DNA from: Aggregatilinea lenta
GTDB taxonomy: Bacteria > Chloroflexota > Anaerolineae > Aggregatilineales > Aggregatilineaceae
DNA length: 64,000 bases
NCBI RefSeq assembly: GCF_003569045.1
Contig: NZ_BFCB01000003.1
Coordinates: forward strand, 2,542,001-2,606,000
Direction of reading: 5' to 3'
The translations under genes were made by a program, and so were the position numbers. Of this stretch, positions 27,364 to 35,455 are shown piece after piece. Numbering within the stretch: position 1 is the stretch's first letter; each line of letters starts with the position of its first letter. The notes under the pieces were generated by a model, which had not been told where the DNA came from, searched no databases, and saw only the letters and a program-made list of their open reading frames with translations.

Positions 27364-28827
27364 TTACACGGTGCGCCATACCGTGCCGTCGGCGCGATCT
27401 TCCAACGTTACACCGAGCGTACTGAGCTGGTCGCGGATGCGGTCGGACGTGGCGAAGTCCTTCGATTGGCGCGCCTGTGCGCGCAGGTCGACAAGCAGCC
27501 GGATCAGGCCCTCTTCGCGCTCCGCGTTAGCGGACCCGGCGGCTTCTTCGGCAGGCACGATGCCCAGCACGTCGCCGCCCAGGCTGCGGTAGGTGTCGTC
27601 GATGGCCTGCAAGACTGCTTTGCCCACCGTCTGGCCGCTGTTGAGCAGCGTGTTCACTTCGCGCGTGAGGTCATACAGCGCCGCCATCGCGCCCGGCGCG
27701 TTGAAGTCGTCGTCCATCGCCGCGATGAATTCCTGCCGCGCCTTGTCCAGCGACGCCAGGAACGCAATACTTTCGTCGCCCTCCGCCGCGCTGCGTAGCT
27801 TTTCACGCGTCAGGCGTACGGCCCCATAGATCCGGTCCCAACCCTTATGCGCCGCGTCGAGCGAGTCTTCACTGAACACGATCGGGTTGCGGTAGTGCCC
27901 GCTGAGGATGAAGGTGCGGATCACTTCGGGCCGCTGGATCTTCAGCGCGTCCTTGATCGTGTAGAAGTTGCCCAGGCTCTTGGACATCTTGACCGGGATG
28001 CCGAATTCGTCCGGCACAGTCAGGCTGCCAGTCAGCATCCAGTACCGCGCGAACTCGGCGTCGTTGGCGGCCTCGCTCTGCGCAACCTCGCACTCGTTGT
28101 GCGGGAAGATGTTGTCCACGCCGCCGCCATGAATGTCGAACGTGTCGCCCAGGTATTTGCGCGACATAGCCGAGCACTCAATGTGCCAGCCCGGATAACC
28201 GGCGCCCCACGGGCTGTCCCAGCGCAGGATGTGCTCCGGCTCGGCCTTCTTCCACAGCGCGAAGTCTTCCGCGTGGCGCTTGTCCTCGCGCACGTCCTCG
28301 CGCGACCCGGCTTCCTGCTCCTCGACGCGCCGGTTGGACAGCTTGCCGTAGTTCGACCAGCTGTACACGTCGAAGTAGACGTTGCCCGCGTCGGTCACGT
28401 AGGCGTGCCCTTTTTCGATCAGCGCCTCGATCATCTTGATCTGTTCGGGGATGTGGCCGCTGGCGCGCGGGCTGATGTCAGGCCGCTGTACGCCGAGCGC
28501 ATCCATGTCCTCGAAGTAGCTGCGCGCATACATTTCCACGATCTGCATCGGCGTCGCTTCCGATTGGCGCGCCTTACGCAAAATGCGGTCCTCGCCGCTA
28601 TCGAGCAGGTGGCCAACGTCGGTCAGGTTCTGCACGTAGAGCACGTCATAACCGCTGAAGCGCAGGTAGCGCACCGCCACGTCGAACGAAACGTACGTCT
28701 TAGCATGTCCGACATGCGCGTGATCGTAAACGGTGGGACCACAGACATACATGTTGACCTTGCCCTCGTGGAGCGGCACAAACGGCTCTTTTTCACGGTG
28801 CAAGTAGTTGTAGATTTGGAGTGGCAT
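27364..28827 (-). CDS. cysS: Cysteinyl-tRNA synthetase
   Basis: 487-residue class I synthetase from the ATG at 28827, where MPLQIYN begins the conserved N-terminus. HIGH motif is HVGH (38-41), with zinc Cys29 just before it; further zinc ligands are in GWHIECSAM and [20 protein letters not shown] is intact (280-284, KMSKSLGNF). The C-terminal DALR-type anticodon-binding region ends in [18 protein letters not shown]. Charges tRNA-Cys in the cytosol. It is followed 70 bp later by rlmB, and the upstream promoter TTACCG-N17-TACAAT is visible. Confidence 0.97.
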   Translation of the reverse strand: MPLQIYNYLHREKEPFVPLHEGKVNMYVCGPTVYDHAHVGHAKTYVSFDVAVRYLRFSGYDVLYVQNLTDVGHLLDSGEDRILRKARQSEATPMQIVEMYARSYFEDMDALGVQRPDISPRASGHIPEQIKMIEALIEKGHAYVTDAGNVYFDVYSWSNYGKLSNRRVEEQEAGSREDVREDKRHAEDFALWKKAEPEHILRWDSPWGAGYPGWHIECSAMSRKYLGDTFDIHGGGVDNIFPHNECEVAQSEAANDAEFARYWMLTGSLTVPDEFGIPVKMSKSLGNFYTIKDALKIQRPEVIRTFILSGHYRNPIVFSEDSLDAAHKGWDRIYGAVRLTREKLRSAAEGDESIAFLASLDKARQEFIAAMDDDFNAPGAMAALYDLTREVNTLLNSGQTVGKAVLQAIDDTYRSLGGDVLGIVPAEEAAGSANAEREEGLIRLLVDLRAQARQSKDFATSDRIRDQLSTLGVTLEDRADGTVWRTV

Positions 28828-28874
28828 TGTCTGTTGTCCTTGACCTTGTACGGGTAAGAAGTCACGATGCCCGT

Positions 28875-28903
28875 ATTGTAACGAAAAAACAGAGCAGCGG
28901 TAA
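28875..28903 (-). promoter_or_regulatory. Predicted promoter of cysS-rlmB
   Basis: Minus strand TTACCG (28903-28898), 17-bp spacer, TACAAT (28880-28875), 48 bp before the cysS ATG. Confidence 0.65.
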
Positions 28904-29107
28904 GGGCGGTACCCCAATTAGCGGTGAGCAAATAGGCCGGGACCGGTGCGCTGGTTGGGATGGCCGAACATGCACCCCTAACCTCTAGAGATTGCCATCA
29001 TGCCAGGGAGTATGCTCGCGGAAAGTGATGTACTCTTTAAATAGTGTGGGTCCTGCACGTTATGAAGTGCCTTTGAGGGTTTGACCGGTTTTTGTGGAGG
29101 ACAATCG

Positions 29108-29644
29108 ATGCCCTGGCGGAAGCGTGTGGCCGACGGATTGACGGTTTCGCGCGTGTTTCTGGCATTCCTGGTGTTGTGGACGGCGGTGAGTCTGGGTCCG
29201 GCGGGCGTCGAGGTCGCACTGGCCCTGCTGCTGGTCGCCGCCACGGGTGACACACTCGACGGCTATTTCGCCCGCACCAGCCGCAGCCCGCGCCAGACGT
29301 GGGTCGGGGCGCACGACGTCTGGTTCGATATCCTGTTTAGCACCTGCCTGCTGCTGTTCCTCGTGGCGGCGCAGATCGTACCGCTGGTCGTGGCGGCGGG
29401 GCATTTCGTGGGCTGGATGTGGATGTTCCACCGCCAGCACAGCGTGCCCAACTCCTACGCTGTACTATATCAAGCGCCGGTGTACCTGGGGATCGTCCTG
29501 GCGGCGTTCAGCTACCGGACACGCGCGCTCGCCTGGGTGATTGGCTGGCTGGGGGTGATGTTCCTCTTTGCGCGGCGGCGCTTCTTCAGCGTGCGGGTTC
29601 CGGCGTTCGTGCGAGATCTGCGCGAGCATTTCGCGGGGCGTTAA
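29108..29644 (+). CDS. CDP-alcohol phosphatidyltransferase-like membrane protein
   Basis: 178 residues from the ATG at 29108. An N-terminal DGLTVSR segment before the first span matches the family lead-in, followed by about five hydrophobic spans. The signature reads D48-x2-D51-G52-x2-A55-R56 then G67, D70 and D74. The four Asp of the canonical D-x2-DG-x2-AR-x8/9-G-x3-D-x3-D are all present, but the second Gly is shifted by one residue (Val66-Gly67), which is unusual. Length is like PgsA/Pgs-like enzymes that join a CDP-alcohol or CDP-diacylglycerol to a small alcohol in the membrane. Substrate not assignable. Divergent from cysS, and convergent with the PIN/TRAM gene (4 bp between stops). 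Confidence 0.78.
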   Translation: MPWRKRVADGLTVSRVFLAFLVLWTAVSLGPAGVEVALALLLVAATGDTLDGYFARTSRSPRQTWVGAHDVWFDILFSTCLLLFLVAAQIVPLVVAAGHFVGWMWMFHRQHSVPNSYAVLYQAPVYLGIVLAAFSYRTRALAWVIGWLGVMFLFARRRFFSVRVPAFVRDLREHFAGR

Positions 29645-29648
29645 GCGG

Positions 29649-30719
29649 CTACTTGCGCAGCGAGCTTTCGGACGGCTGCGAGAAATACATGCGCCCGGCA
29701 TTGGTGACGATGTAGCGCGTGATGAGCACCGGAATCGTGCGGTCCATGTAGCGCTTACCATCCTCAACCACGACCATTGTGCCGTCGTCCAGATAGCCCA
29801 CGCCCTGGTCGGCTTCGCGGCCTTCCATCACTACGTGGATGTCGATGATTTCGCCAGGCAGGTAGATCGCCTTAAGCGCGTTTGCCAGCTCGTTGATGTT
29901 CAGCACGTGCACGCCCTGAAGCTCGGCCACGCGGTTGAGGTTGAAGTCCGTGGTCATGACGGGCACACCGCGCTGGCGGGCGAGCATCACCAGCTTTTCG
30001 TCCACTTCGTTGGTGCTTTCCACGTCGTCATCGATGATGCGTACCGGTGTCTGCCCGTGCTGCTGAAGTTCGCTGAGGATCTCCAGGCCGCGCTTGCCCC
30101 GGTTGCGCCGCAGCACGTCCGCCGAATCTGCCACGTGTTGCAGCTCGTGCAGCACGAAGCGCGGAATGACCATCGTGCCCAGCACGAACCCTGTGCGGCT
30201 GATATCCAAGATGCGCCCGTCGATAATCACGCTGGTGTCCAGCAGGATCTCTTCGGCGTTGGTCAGGCCGGGCATGGCGCGCAGCGTGCCGGGGTTGGCC
30301 CGGATCAGGCCGCCGAGCAGCACGAACAGTTCGCGCGCGCGCGCGTTAAATAAGGCAACGCTCAAATAGGCGACGATCACCACTACGGCGGTCGGCAGAA
30401 GCTGGCCGAACGGATCGGGCAGCAGAGACAGCGGCCACACGAACATGATCGACACGATCAGCCCAAATACGAGGCCGACCAGCAACGCCACCAGTTTTTC
30501 GGCAGGCATTTCGGTAATCGAGCGGCGCGCGATGCGGCTGGGTGTGGTAGTCAGCCAGGGCGTGATGATCAACCCGGCGAGGGCGCCGGTCAGCGAGAAG
30601 ATGAGGGCGGTTGCGTCGGCGGGCAGAAATAGCTCGTCGGCCAGATTCGTACCAAGCAGCGCGCCACACACAGCAAAGATAAGCATGCCCAGCAGGCGCA
30701 CCAGCAATTCGAGACTCAT
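29649..30719 (-). CDS. YacL-type membrane PIN/TRAM-domain protein
   Basis: 356 residues. Four hydrophobic spans in the first 125 residues (about 7-25, 37-55, 77-97 and 105-125) precede a PIN nuclease-like domain beginning EEILLDTSVIIDGRI with acidic residues Asp161 and Asp167, then VLHELQHVADSAD, and VMTTDFNLNRVAELQGV. A C-terminal TRAM RNA-binding domain covers about 285-350 (IYLPGEIIDIHVVMEGREADQGVGYLDDGTMVVVE). The same order is seen in Bacillus YacL. A membrane-tethered RNA-cleaving or RNA-binding role is expected; the substrate is not known. AGGAGG lies 9 nt before the ATG. The gene follows a 445-bp non-coding stretch. Confidence 0.92.
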   Translation of the reverse strand: MSLELLVRLLGMLIFAVCGALLGTNLADELFLPADATALIFSLTGALAGLIITPWLTTTPSRIARRSITEMPAEKLVALLVGLVFGLIVSIMFVWPLSLLPDPFGQLLPTAVVVIVAYLSVALFNARARELFVLLGGLIRANPGTLRAMPGLTNAEEILLDTSVIIDGRILDISRTGFVLGTMVIPRFVLHELQHVADSADVLRRNRGKRGLEILSELQQHGQTPVRIIDDDVESTNEVDEKLVMLARQRGVPVMTTDFNLNRVAELQGVHVLNINELANALKAIYLPGEIIDIHVVMEGREADQGVGYLDDGTMVVVEDGKRYMDRTIPVLITRYIVTNAGRMYFSQPSESSLRK

Positions 30720-30818
30720 AGATGATGCCTCCTCGCCATACTTGTGGACATCCGCTGCCGGGATAATGAGGCTGCGAGAAGTGCTGTCCTGCGCGTGACT
30801 CCGGTTCTGCCTTGGGAT

Positions 30819-30843
30819 AAAAAAAGAGGCCGCTGGAGCGGGC
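30819..30843 (-). terminator. Weak minus-strand intrinsic terminator upstream of the PIN/TRAM gene
   Basis: Stem CCGC-TCCA-GCGG with an extra flanking pair, followed on the minus strand by CTC and seven Ts. The stem is short, so efficiency is doubtful. Confidence 0.45.
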
Positions 30844-30970
30844 GCGTCAACTATGGCTTCTTACCTGGATAAAGATGGTCGATGTCAAAAGACTCGTGAT
30901 CGCTGAGTTCCGGTCCGGCAGGCGTGCAGCGCGATAAAGTGGATGAGTGTGTTGGCTGCCGGAAGTACCC

Positions 30971-30982
30971 ACACTTAAGTGT
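30971..30982. repeat. Perfect 12-bp palindrome ACACTTAAGTGT
   Basis: Intergenic dyad of the size expected for a dimeric regulator site; no promoter was found overlapping it with certainty. Confidence 0.4.
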
Positions 30983-31117
30983 TAGCGAAACTCAGAAATC
31001 CAAGTCTTTTGCACACTGACATCCCAACTGTAACATGGTTAAGAACGAGCGTCAATGACACTCGCCGGGCGATAGACCACCGGAACAGGGCGCGGCCTGG
31101 GTCGGATCCCGCGCAAC

Positions 31118-31139
31118 AAAAAAGCGCCCGAAGGCGCTT
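31118..31139 (-). terminator. Terminator of the tRNA-Leu gene
   Basis: Minus strand: stem AAGCGCC/GGCGCTT with a TTCG tetraloop followed by a T-run, 25 bp downstream of the tRNA 3' end. Confidence 0.88.
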
Positions 31140-31164
31140 GTCCCGATTGGCTGGTGCTACTAAG

Positions 31165-31247
31165 TAGGGGAGGTGAGATTCGAACTCACACGAGGTCACC
31201 CTCAACGGATTTTAAGTCCGCGGCGTCTGCCATTCCGCCACTCCCCC
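31165..31247 (-). tRNA. tRNA-Leu (anticodon UAA)
   Basis: 83-nt class II tRNA. Acceptor stem GGGGGAG pairs with CTCCCCT (a G-U at position 1-72) and discriminator A follows; no CCA is encoded. The anticodon stem GCGGA/TCCGT encloses the loop CTTAAAA with anticodon TAA. The long variable arm (TTGAGGGTGACCTCG region) and the T-loop GTTCGAATC are typical of leucine tRNAs. It has its own promoter and terminator. Confidence 0.96.
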
Positions 31248-31279
31248 AGGCCGTCTTCACCGGGGCAAAGACGGAAAGA

Positions 31280-31309
31280 AGTGTAGCATGAGATCCGCGC
31301 CTACGTCAA
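31280..31309 (-). promoter_or_regulatory. Predicted promoter of tRNA-Leu
   Basis: Minus strand TTGACG (31309-31304), 18-bp spacer, TACACT (31285-31280), about 33 bp before the tRNA 5' end. Confidence 0.75.
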
Positions 31310-31350
31310 TCATTCCGGGCGGAGTTTGCGCGGTTATCACCCTGCGCGTT

Positions 31351-32877
31351 CTAGTCGCGCTCGCGCAGATGCGGGAACAGCAGCACCTCGCGGATCGTGC
31401 TGCGGTCGGTCAGCAGCATAACCAACCGGTCCACGCCCAGGCCGCAGCCGCCTGCCGGGGGCATACCATAGCGCATCGCGCGCAGGTAGTCCTCATCGAT
31501 GGGTGTCGCCTCGTCGTCCTCTTCGCTGTACAGGCGGCCCATATCGATGAAGCGTGACTCCTGGTCGAGCGGGTCGTTCAGCTCGGTGAAGGCGTTGCCC
31601 ATCTCCATGCCGCCCACGAAGATCTCGAAGCGCTCGACGTGTGTCGGGTCATCCGGCACGGCCTTGGCCAGCGGCGAGATGTCGCGTGGGTAGTCAATGA
31701 TGAACGTCGGCTGGATCAGCGTTGGCTCGACGGTGTCGCCCAGCAGCCCATCGACCAGCTTGCCCCACGTGGCGGTAGTCCCAGCCTCCAGGCCCTTAGC
31801 ACGCATGGCGGCGCGCAGGGAGTCCGCGTCGGGATAGTCCACGTAGTCGATACCGGAGCACTCGCGGATGGCATCGCGCAGCGTGATACGCTTCCACGGC
31901 GGCGCGAGGTCGATCTCGTGGCTCTGGAAGCTGATCGTCGTGCTGCCCGTGACCTGCTCGGCGGCGTAGGCGACCATGCGCTCGGTCAGGTCCATCATGC
32001 CGTGGTAGTCGGTGTACGCCTGATAGAATTCAAGCTGCGTGAATTCCGGGTTGTGTTTGTAGCTTACGCCCTCGTTGCGGAAGTCGCGCCCGATCTCGTA
32101 TACGGCGTCGTACATGCCCACCAGCAGCCGCTTCAGGTACAGTTCGAAGCTGATGCGCAGGAACAGATCCTGATGGAGCTGGTTGTGATGCGTGGTGAAA
32201 GGCCGCGCTGCTGCTCCGCCGTAAATCGGCTGGAGGATCGGCGTCTCGACTTCCAGAAAACCTTCGCCATCGAGGAAGTTGCGCAGCGCACGCACAGCCA
32301 GCGCGCGGGCGCGGAACACGGCGCGCGTGTCGGGATTGACCGCGAGGTCAGCGTAACGCTGGCGGTAGCGTTCTTCCACGTCGCTGAACGTGCCATAGCG
32401 CTCGACCTGGCCGTCTTCGGTGACACGTTCCTTGATCACAGGCAGCGGGCTGAGCGCCTTCGAGAGCACGGCGAGGTCTGTTACCAGCACGCTGACCTCA
32501 CCCGCCCGCGTCCGCATCATGCTGCCCGTCGCCTGGACGAAGTCGCCCATGTCCAGCACGTCCTTGATCATGGCGTACATCTCTTCGCCCACATTGTCGA
32601 TGCGCACGAATAACTGCACGCGGCCTTCGCCATCCTCGATGTGCGCGAAGTACACCTTGCCCTTGAGATTCTGGCGCACGATACGCCCGCAGACAGTTAC
32701 TTCGACCGGTTCTGGCGTCTGGTGATCCTCAGTTTCGACCGCTTCGAACGCGCGGATGGCATCCTGGGAGCTGTGGGTGCACTTGACCCGGTTGGGGTAG
32801 GGCGCGATGCCGTGTTCAACGAGATAATGGAGTTTGTCGAGACGTTCTTGTTCCAGGTTGTTCGCGGGGGTCCACAT
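31351..32877 (-). CDS. lysS: Lysyl-tRNA synthetase (class II)
   Basis: 508 residues. An N-terminal OB-fold anticodon-binding domain (about 60-170, VTVCGRIVRQNLKGKVYFAHIEDGEGRVQLFV) is followed by the class II catalytic core: motif 1 around RYRQRYADL...FLEVETPILQ, motif 2 with FRNEGVSYKHNPEFTQLEFYQAY, and motif 3 GGCGLGVDRLVMLLTDRSTIREVLLFPHLR. GGMEMGNAFTELNDP is the lysine-specific segment. Charges tRNA-Lys in the cytosol. AGGAG lies 11 nt before the ATG. It lies 126 bp downstream of greA on the same strand, a pairing seen in many bacteria, so they are probably co-transcribed. Confidence 0.97.
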   Translation of the reverse strand: MWTPANNLEQERLDKLHYLVEHGIAPYPNRVKCTHSSQDAIRAFEAVETEDHQTPEPVEVTVCGRIVRQNLKGKVYFAHIEDGEGRVQLFVRIDNVGEEMYAMIKDVLDMGDFVQATGSMMRTRAGEVSVLVTDLAVLSKALSPLPVIKERVTEDGQVERYGTFSDVEERYRQRYADLAVNPDTRAVFRARALAVRALRNFLDGEGFLEVETPILQPIYGGAAARPFTTHHNQLHQDLFLRISFELYLKRLLVGMYDAVYEIGRDFRNEGVSYKHNPEFTQLEFYQAYTDYHGMMDLTERMVAYAAEQVTGSTTISFQSHEIDLAPPWKRITLRDAIRECSGIDYVDYPDADSLRAAMRAKGLEAGTTATWGKLVDGLLGDTVEPTLIQPTFIIDYPRDISPLAKAVPDDPTHVERFEIFVGGMEMGNAFTELNDPLDQESRFIDMGRLYSEEDDEATPIDEDYLRAMRYGMPPAGGCGLGVDRLVMLLTDRSTIREVLLFPHLRERD

Positions 32878-33003
32878 ACTGCTGTTCTTCTCCTAAAAAC
32901 GCGGACGTGCAGAGCGCCGTGGGGCGCGGCAGGTCAACAGAAGGCCCATGCCGACGGATCGCCAGCATGGGCCGGAAGGTCAAAATCCGCACGAGAACGG
33001 GCG

Positions 33004-33477
33004 CTACTCAATCGCCTTCACAACAAACTCGATGTCGCCGTCAGGCGCATTGACCACCACGCGGTCGCCCACGCGGTGACTCATCAGCGCGCGCCCCAGG
33101 GGACTCTTGTGCGAGATCTTGCCCGCACGCGGGTTGGCCTCGGCAGCGCCCACCAGATAGTAAATTTCGGTATCGTTGGTCCCTGTTTCCTGAACGGTAA
33201 CCTTGTCGCCCAGGCCGACCGTGTCTTTCGGCCCCTTTTCTTCGATAATGTGGGCGTTGCTCAGGATCATCTCCAGGCGCAGGATCTCCCCCTCGACGAA
33301 GGCCTGCTCGTTTTTCGCGTCTTCGTACTCGGCGTTCTCGACCAGCTCGCCGCCCTCTTCGAGAGCCAGGCGCAGGCGCTCGGCCACCTCCTGACGCCGC
33401 ACGTTGCGGAGGAACGCGAGCCGTTCTTCGTGCTCCCGCTGACCTTCTTGCGTCAGGTAATGGACTTCTTCACTCAT
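33004..33477 (-). CDS. greA: Transcription elongation factor GreA
   Basis: 157 residues, normal length. An N-terminal antiparallel coiled coil (about 1-80) enters the RNA polymerase secondary channel to trigger cleavage of backtracked RNA; the C-terminal FKBP-like domain has GDKVTVQETGTNDTEIYYLVG and the conserved SPLGRALMSHRVGDRVVV. The tip reads EEGGELVENAEYEDAKNEQ: the usual tip Asp of GDLSENAEY is Glu here while the second acidic residue (Glu of ENAEY) is kept, a conservative change. First gene before lysS. The upstream 340 nt hold a promoter and a terminator, so expression may be attenuated. Confidence 0.96.
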   Translation of the reverse strand: MSEEVHYLTQEGQREHEERLAFLRNVRRQEVAERLRLALEEGGELVENAEYEDAKNEQAFVEGEILRLEMILSNAHIIEEKGPKDTVGLGDKVTVQETGTNDTEIYYLVGAAEANPRAGKISHKSPLGRALMSHRVGDRVVVNAPDGDIEFVVKAIE

Positions 33478-33719
33478 GCTATTCCTCCGTCACTAAAGCG
33501 GATATGGCAAGATCAGTGTGCTTGCCTTATGTTTCGTGATGACGCCATAAACTCTTTAGAGCTGCGGTTTGGCTGCGTTCAAGAGTGCGAACGTCATAGT
33601 CCGCAGCGCCGCCGTGAGGTGACGCTGCACGAACTGGCTTTGAGACGACTGCGTAACATGCCATAGAACAGGGCTGCCGGAGCAGGGCCGGACCCCTGTC
33701 TTCAGAGCGCTAAATGCAC

Positions 33720-33741
33720 AAAAACACAGCCTGCGCTGTGT
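33720..33741 (-). terminator. Intrinsic terminator inside the greA leader region
   Basis: Minus strand: perfect 7-bp stem ACACAGC/GCTGTGT with tetraloop GCAG, followed by TTTTG. It lies about 80-100 nt downstream of the predicted start and about 240 nt before greA. Confidence 0.7.
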
Positions 33742-33818
33742 CTTCAGAGTCACATGCAATTGCTTTGATCAAAAACAATAGACCGCCCGCGTGGCGATCC
33801 ATGATTTATTGCTCTCAG
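33720..33818 (-). ncRNA. Candidate short leader RNA or small RNA upstream of greA
   Basis: A transcript from the promoter at 33825-33853 would start near 33818 and end at the terminator at 33720-33741, about 99 nt. Its 5' half folds as a hairpin: outer CAATA/TATTG (33776-33780 with 33807-33811) and inner GACCGCC/GGCGATC with one G-U (33781-33787 with 33793-33799). No known RNA family is recognised. It may be a free small RNA or the terminated form of the greA-lysS leader. Confidence 0.45.
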
Positions 33819-33824
33819 TTGACG

Positions 33825-33853
33825 ATATTAGCATAGTTTACACGCCTTGTAAA
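33825..33853 (-). promoter_or_regulatory. Predicted promoter reading toward greA
   Basis: Minus strand TTTACA (33853-33848), 17-bp spacer, TAATAT (33830-33825). The -35 is one arm of the inverted repeat TTTACA-CGCCT-TGTAAA. Confidence 0.65.
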
Positions 33854-33877
33854 GCGAGCTGCAAAAAGGCTGTTAGT

Positions 33878-33883
33878 TATAAT
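33878..33883 (+). promoter_or_regulatory. Probable -10 of the ffh promoter
   Basis: Consensus TATAAT, 117 bp before the ffh ATG; no good -35 at 16-18 bp. Confidence 0.5.
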
Positions 33884-33999
33884 GTCAACAGCGGCTGTAC
33901 GGGAGGGAATGTCCATGAGCGGACTTCGGCTTGACGCGAGCGCACCGATCTTTTACAATTTCCGGCTGGCAAACTAGGGAGAACCTGAGACCAAATCGC

Positions 34000-35328
34000 A
34001 TGTTCGAGAGCTTAAGTGATCGCCTACAAGATGTCTTCGATCAACTTGGTCGCAAGGGTAAGCTGACCGAAGAGGACGTGACTACCGCTCTGCGCGAAGT
34101 ACGTATGGCGCTGCTCGAAGCGGACGTCAATATCAAGGTCACCAAGGACTTCATCAAGCGCGTGCAGGAACGGGCCATCGGCGCGGAAGTGCAAAAAGCG
34201 CTCAAGCCGTCGCAGCAGGTCATCAAGATCGTGCACGAAGAGCTGATGGAGACGCTGGGTGAGCCGGGTCGCCTGAACCTGAGTGGGCCGTCGCCGCGTG
34301 TGATCATGCTCGTTGGTCTGCAAGGGTCCGGTAAGACGACCACGGCGGCCAAGCTGGCGCTGATGCTGCGCCGCGACGGGCGTCGTCCGTGGCTGGTGGC
34401 GGGAGACACGTACCGCCCCGCAGCGGTCGACCAGTTGGTGACGCTGGCCAAGCAGCTTGACATTCCGTATCACGAAGAAGGTACCAGCGCCGCGCCACCC
34501 GATATCTGCGAGCGTGGACTCAAGAAAGCCAAAGAGGCGGGCGCGACGGTCGTCATCCTTGACACAGCGGGCCGTTTGCAGATCGACGACGGCATGATGC
34601 GCGAGCTGGCTGAGATCCGCAAGCGCACCGAACCGGCGGAAGTACTGCTGGTCGCGGACGCGATGACTGGCCAGGAAGCGGTACGCATCGCCGAAGGCTT
34701 CAACGACCAGGTGGGCCTGACCGGACTGATCCTGACCAAGGTAGACGGCGATGCGCGCGGCGGTGCCGCGATCTCCATGCGCGCAGTGACCGGTGTGCCG
34801 ATCAAGTACATGGGTACGGGCGAAAAGATCGACGCCTTTGAGCCGTTCCATCCCGACCGGCTGGCTTCGCGTATCCTGGGCATGGGTGACATGCTGTCGC
34901 TTATCGAGCGCGCCGAGCAGACTTTCGACCAGCGCGAAGCGGAGAAGCTGCAAAAGAAGCTGCTTTCCAACGACTTCACGCTAGAAGACTTCCTCAAGCA
35001 GCTTCAGCAGGTCAAGAAAATGGGCCCCATCGGCCAGATTCTTGATATGCTGCCCGGAGGCGGACGCTTAAAGCAGCAGATTAGCTTCGACAATGAAGAC
35101 GCCCAGAAGCAGCTTAGGACGGTCGAGGCGATCATTTACTCGATGACGCCCGGCGAGCGCCGCAACCCGCGCGTGCTCAACGCGACCCGCAAGCGCCGCG
35201 TGGCGGCGGGCAGTGGCACGTCCGTGCAGGAAATCAACCAACTGCTCAAGCAGTTCCGAGAGATGCAGCGGCTGATGAAAACGTTCGGGAAGGGCAAGAT
35301 GCCAAAAATTCCCGGTATGTTTCGGTAG
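34000..35328 (+). CDS. ffh: Signal recognition particle GTPase Ffh (SRP54)
   Basis: 442 residues from the ATG at 34000, giving MFESLSDRLQDVFDQLGRKGKLTEEDV, the standard N domain. The G domain has P-loop GLQGSGKTT (106-114), the DTYRPAAVDQL insertion-box region, DTAGRLQ, TKVDGDARGGA, and closing GTGEKIDAFEPFHPDRLASRILGMGD. The Met-rich M domain (about 325-442) binds signal peptides and 4.5S RNA and ends in FGKGKMPKIPGMFR. With FtsY it delivers membrane proteins to the translocon. Heads the ffh-rpsP-khpA-rimM group; the SRP RNA gene is not recognised nearby. Confidence 0.97.
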   Translation: MFESLSDRLQDVFDQLGRKGKLTEEDVTTALREVRMALLEADVNIKVTKDFIKRVQERAIGAEVQKALKPSQQVIKIVHEELMETLGEPGRLNLSGPSPRVIMLVGLQGSGKTTTAAKLALMLRRDGRRPWLVAGDTYRPAAVDQLVTLAKQLDIPYHEEGTSAAPPDICERGLKKAKEAGATVVILDTAGRLQIDDGMMRELAEIRKRTEPAEVLLVADAMTGQEAVRIAEGFNDQVGLTGLILTKVDGDARGGAAISMRAVTGVPIKYMGTGEKIDAFEPFHPDRLASRILGMGDMLSLIERAEQTFDQREAEKLQKKLLSNDFTLEDFLKQLQQVKKMGPIGQILDMLPGGGRLKQQISFDNEDAQKQLRTVEAIIYSMTPGERRNPRVLNATRKRRVAAGSGTSVQEINQLLKQFREMQRLMKTFGKGKMPKIPGMFR

Positions 35329-35455
35329 CATTACAGTGTATAATGCCACTGTCGCCGTCTGCCCAGGCAGTCCTTCCCTGCCGCATCCTCTCGCAGCGTG
35401 GTGGCAGTTTGATAGTCAACACTCGCTAGCACAGTAAAAGGATAGGTGGACAGGA

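Larger units (their letters stand above)
30720..31117. other. Gene-free stretch upstream of the PIN/TRAM gene with inverted repeats
   Basis: No convincing coding frame. Visible elements are a minus-strand intrinsic-terminator-like hairpin at 30819-30843, an 8-bp inverted repeat TCCGGCAG/CTGCCGGA at 30913-30920 and 30955-30962, and a perfect 12-bp palindrome ACACTTAAGTGT at 30971-30982. A minus-strand TTGACA lies near 30890. It may hold the PIN/TRAM promoter and an uncharacterised RNA. Confidence 0.4.
33478..33999. other. 522-bp gene-free region between greA and ffh
   Basis: No convincing coding frame; the longest minus-strand frame (33556-33759) has no family resemblance and runs through a terminator hairpin. 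The region contains a minus promoter, two minus-strand hairpins and a terminator (separate entries), a hairpin-forming stretch ACAGGG...CCCTGT with inner CCGG/CCGG at about 33667-33698, and the -10 TATAAT of the ffh promoter at 33878-33883. Confidence 0.7.

Noticed and set aside
31639-32613. 324-codon plus-strand open frame
   Set aside because: Antisense to lysS; composition typical of a shadow.
33600-33720. SRP (4.5S) RNA gene next to ffh
   Set aside because: A CCGG hairpin is present, but the conserved GGAA tetraloop and the AGCAGCC segment of SRP domain IV are missing on both strands.
33556-33759. 67-codon minus-strand frame in the greA-ffh gap
   Set aside because: No ribosome-binding site or family likeness, and it runs through the terminator at 33720-33741.
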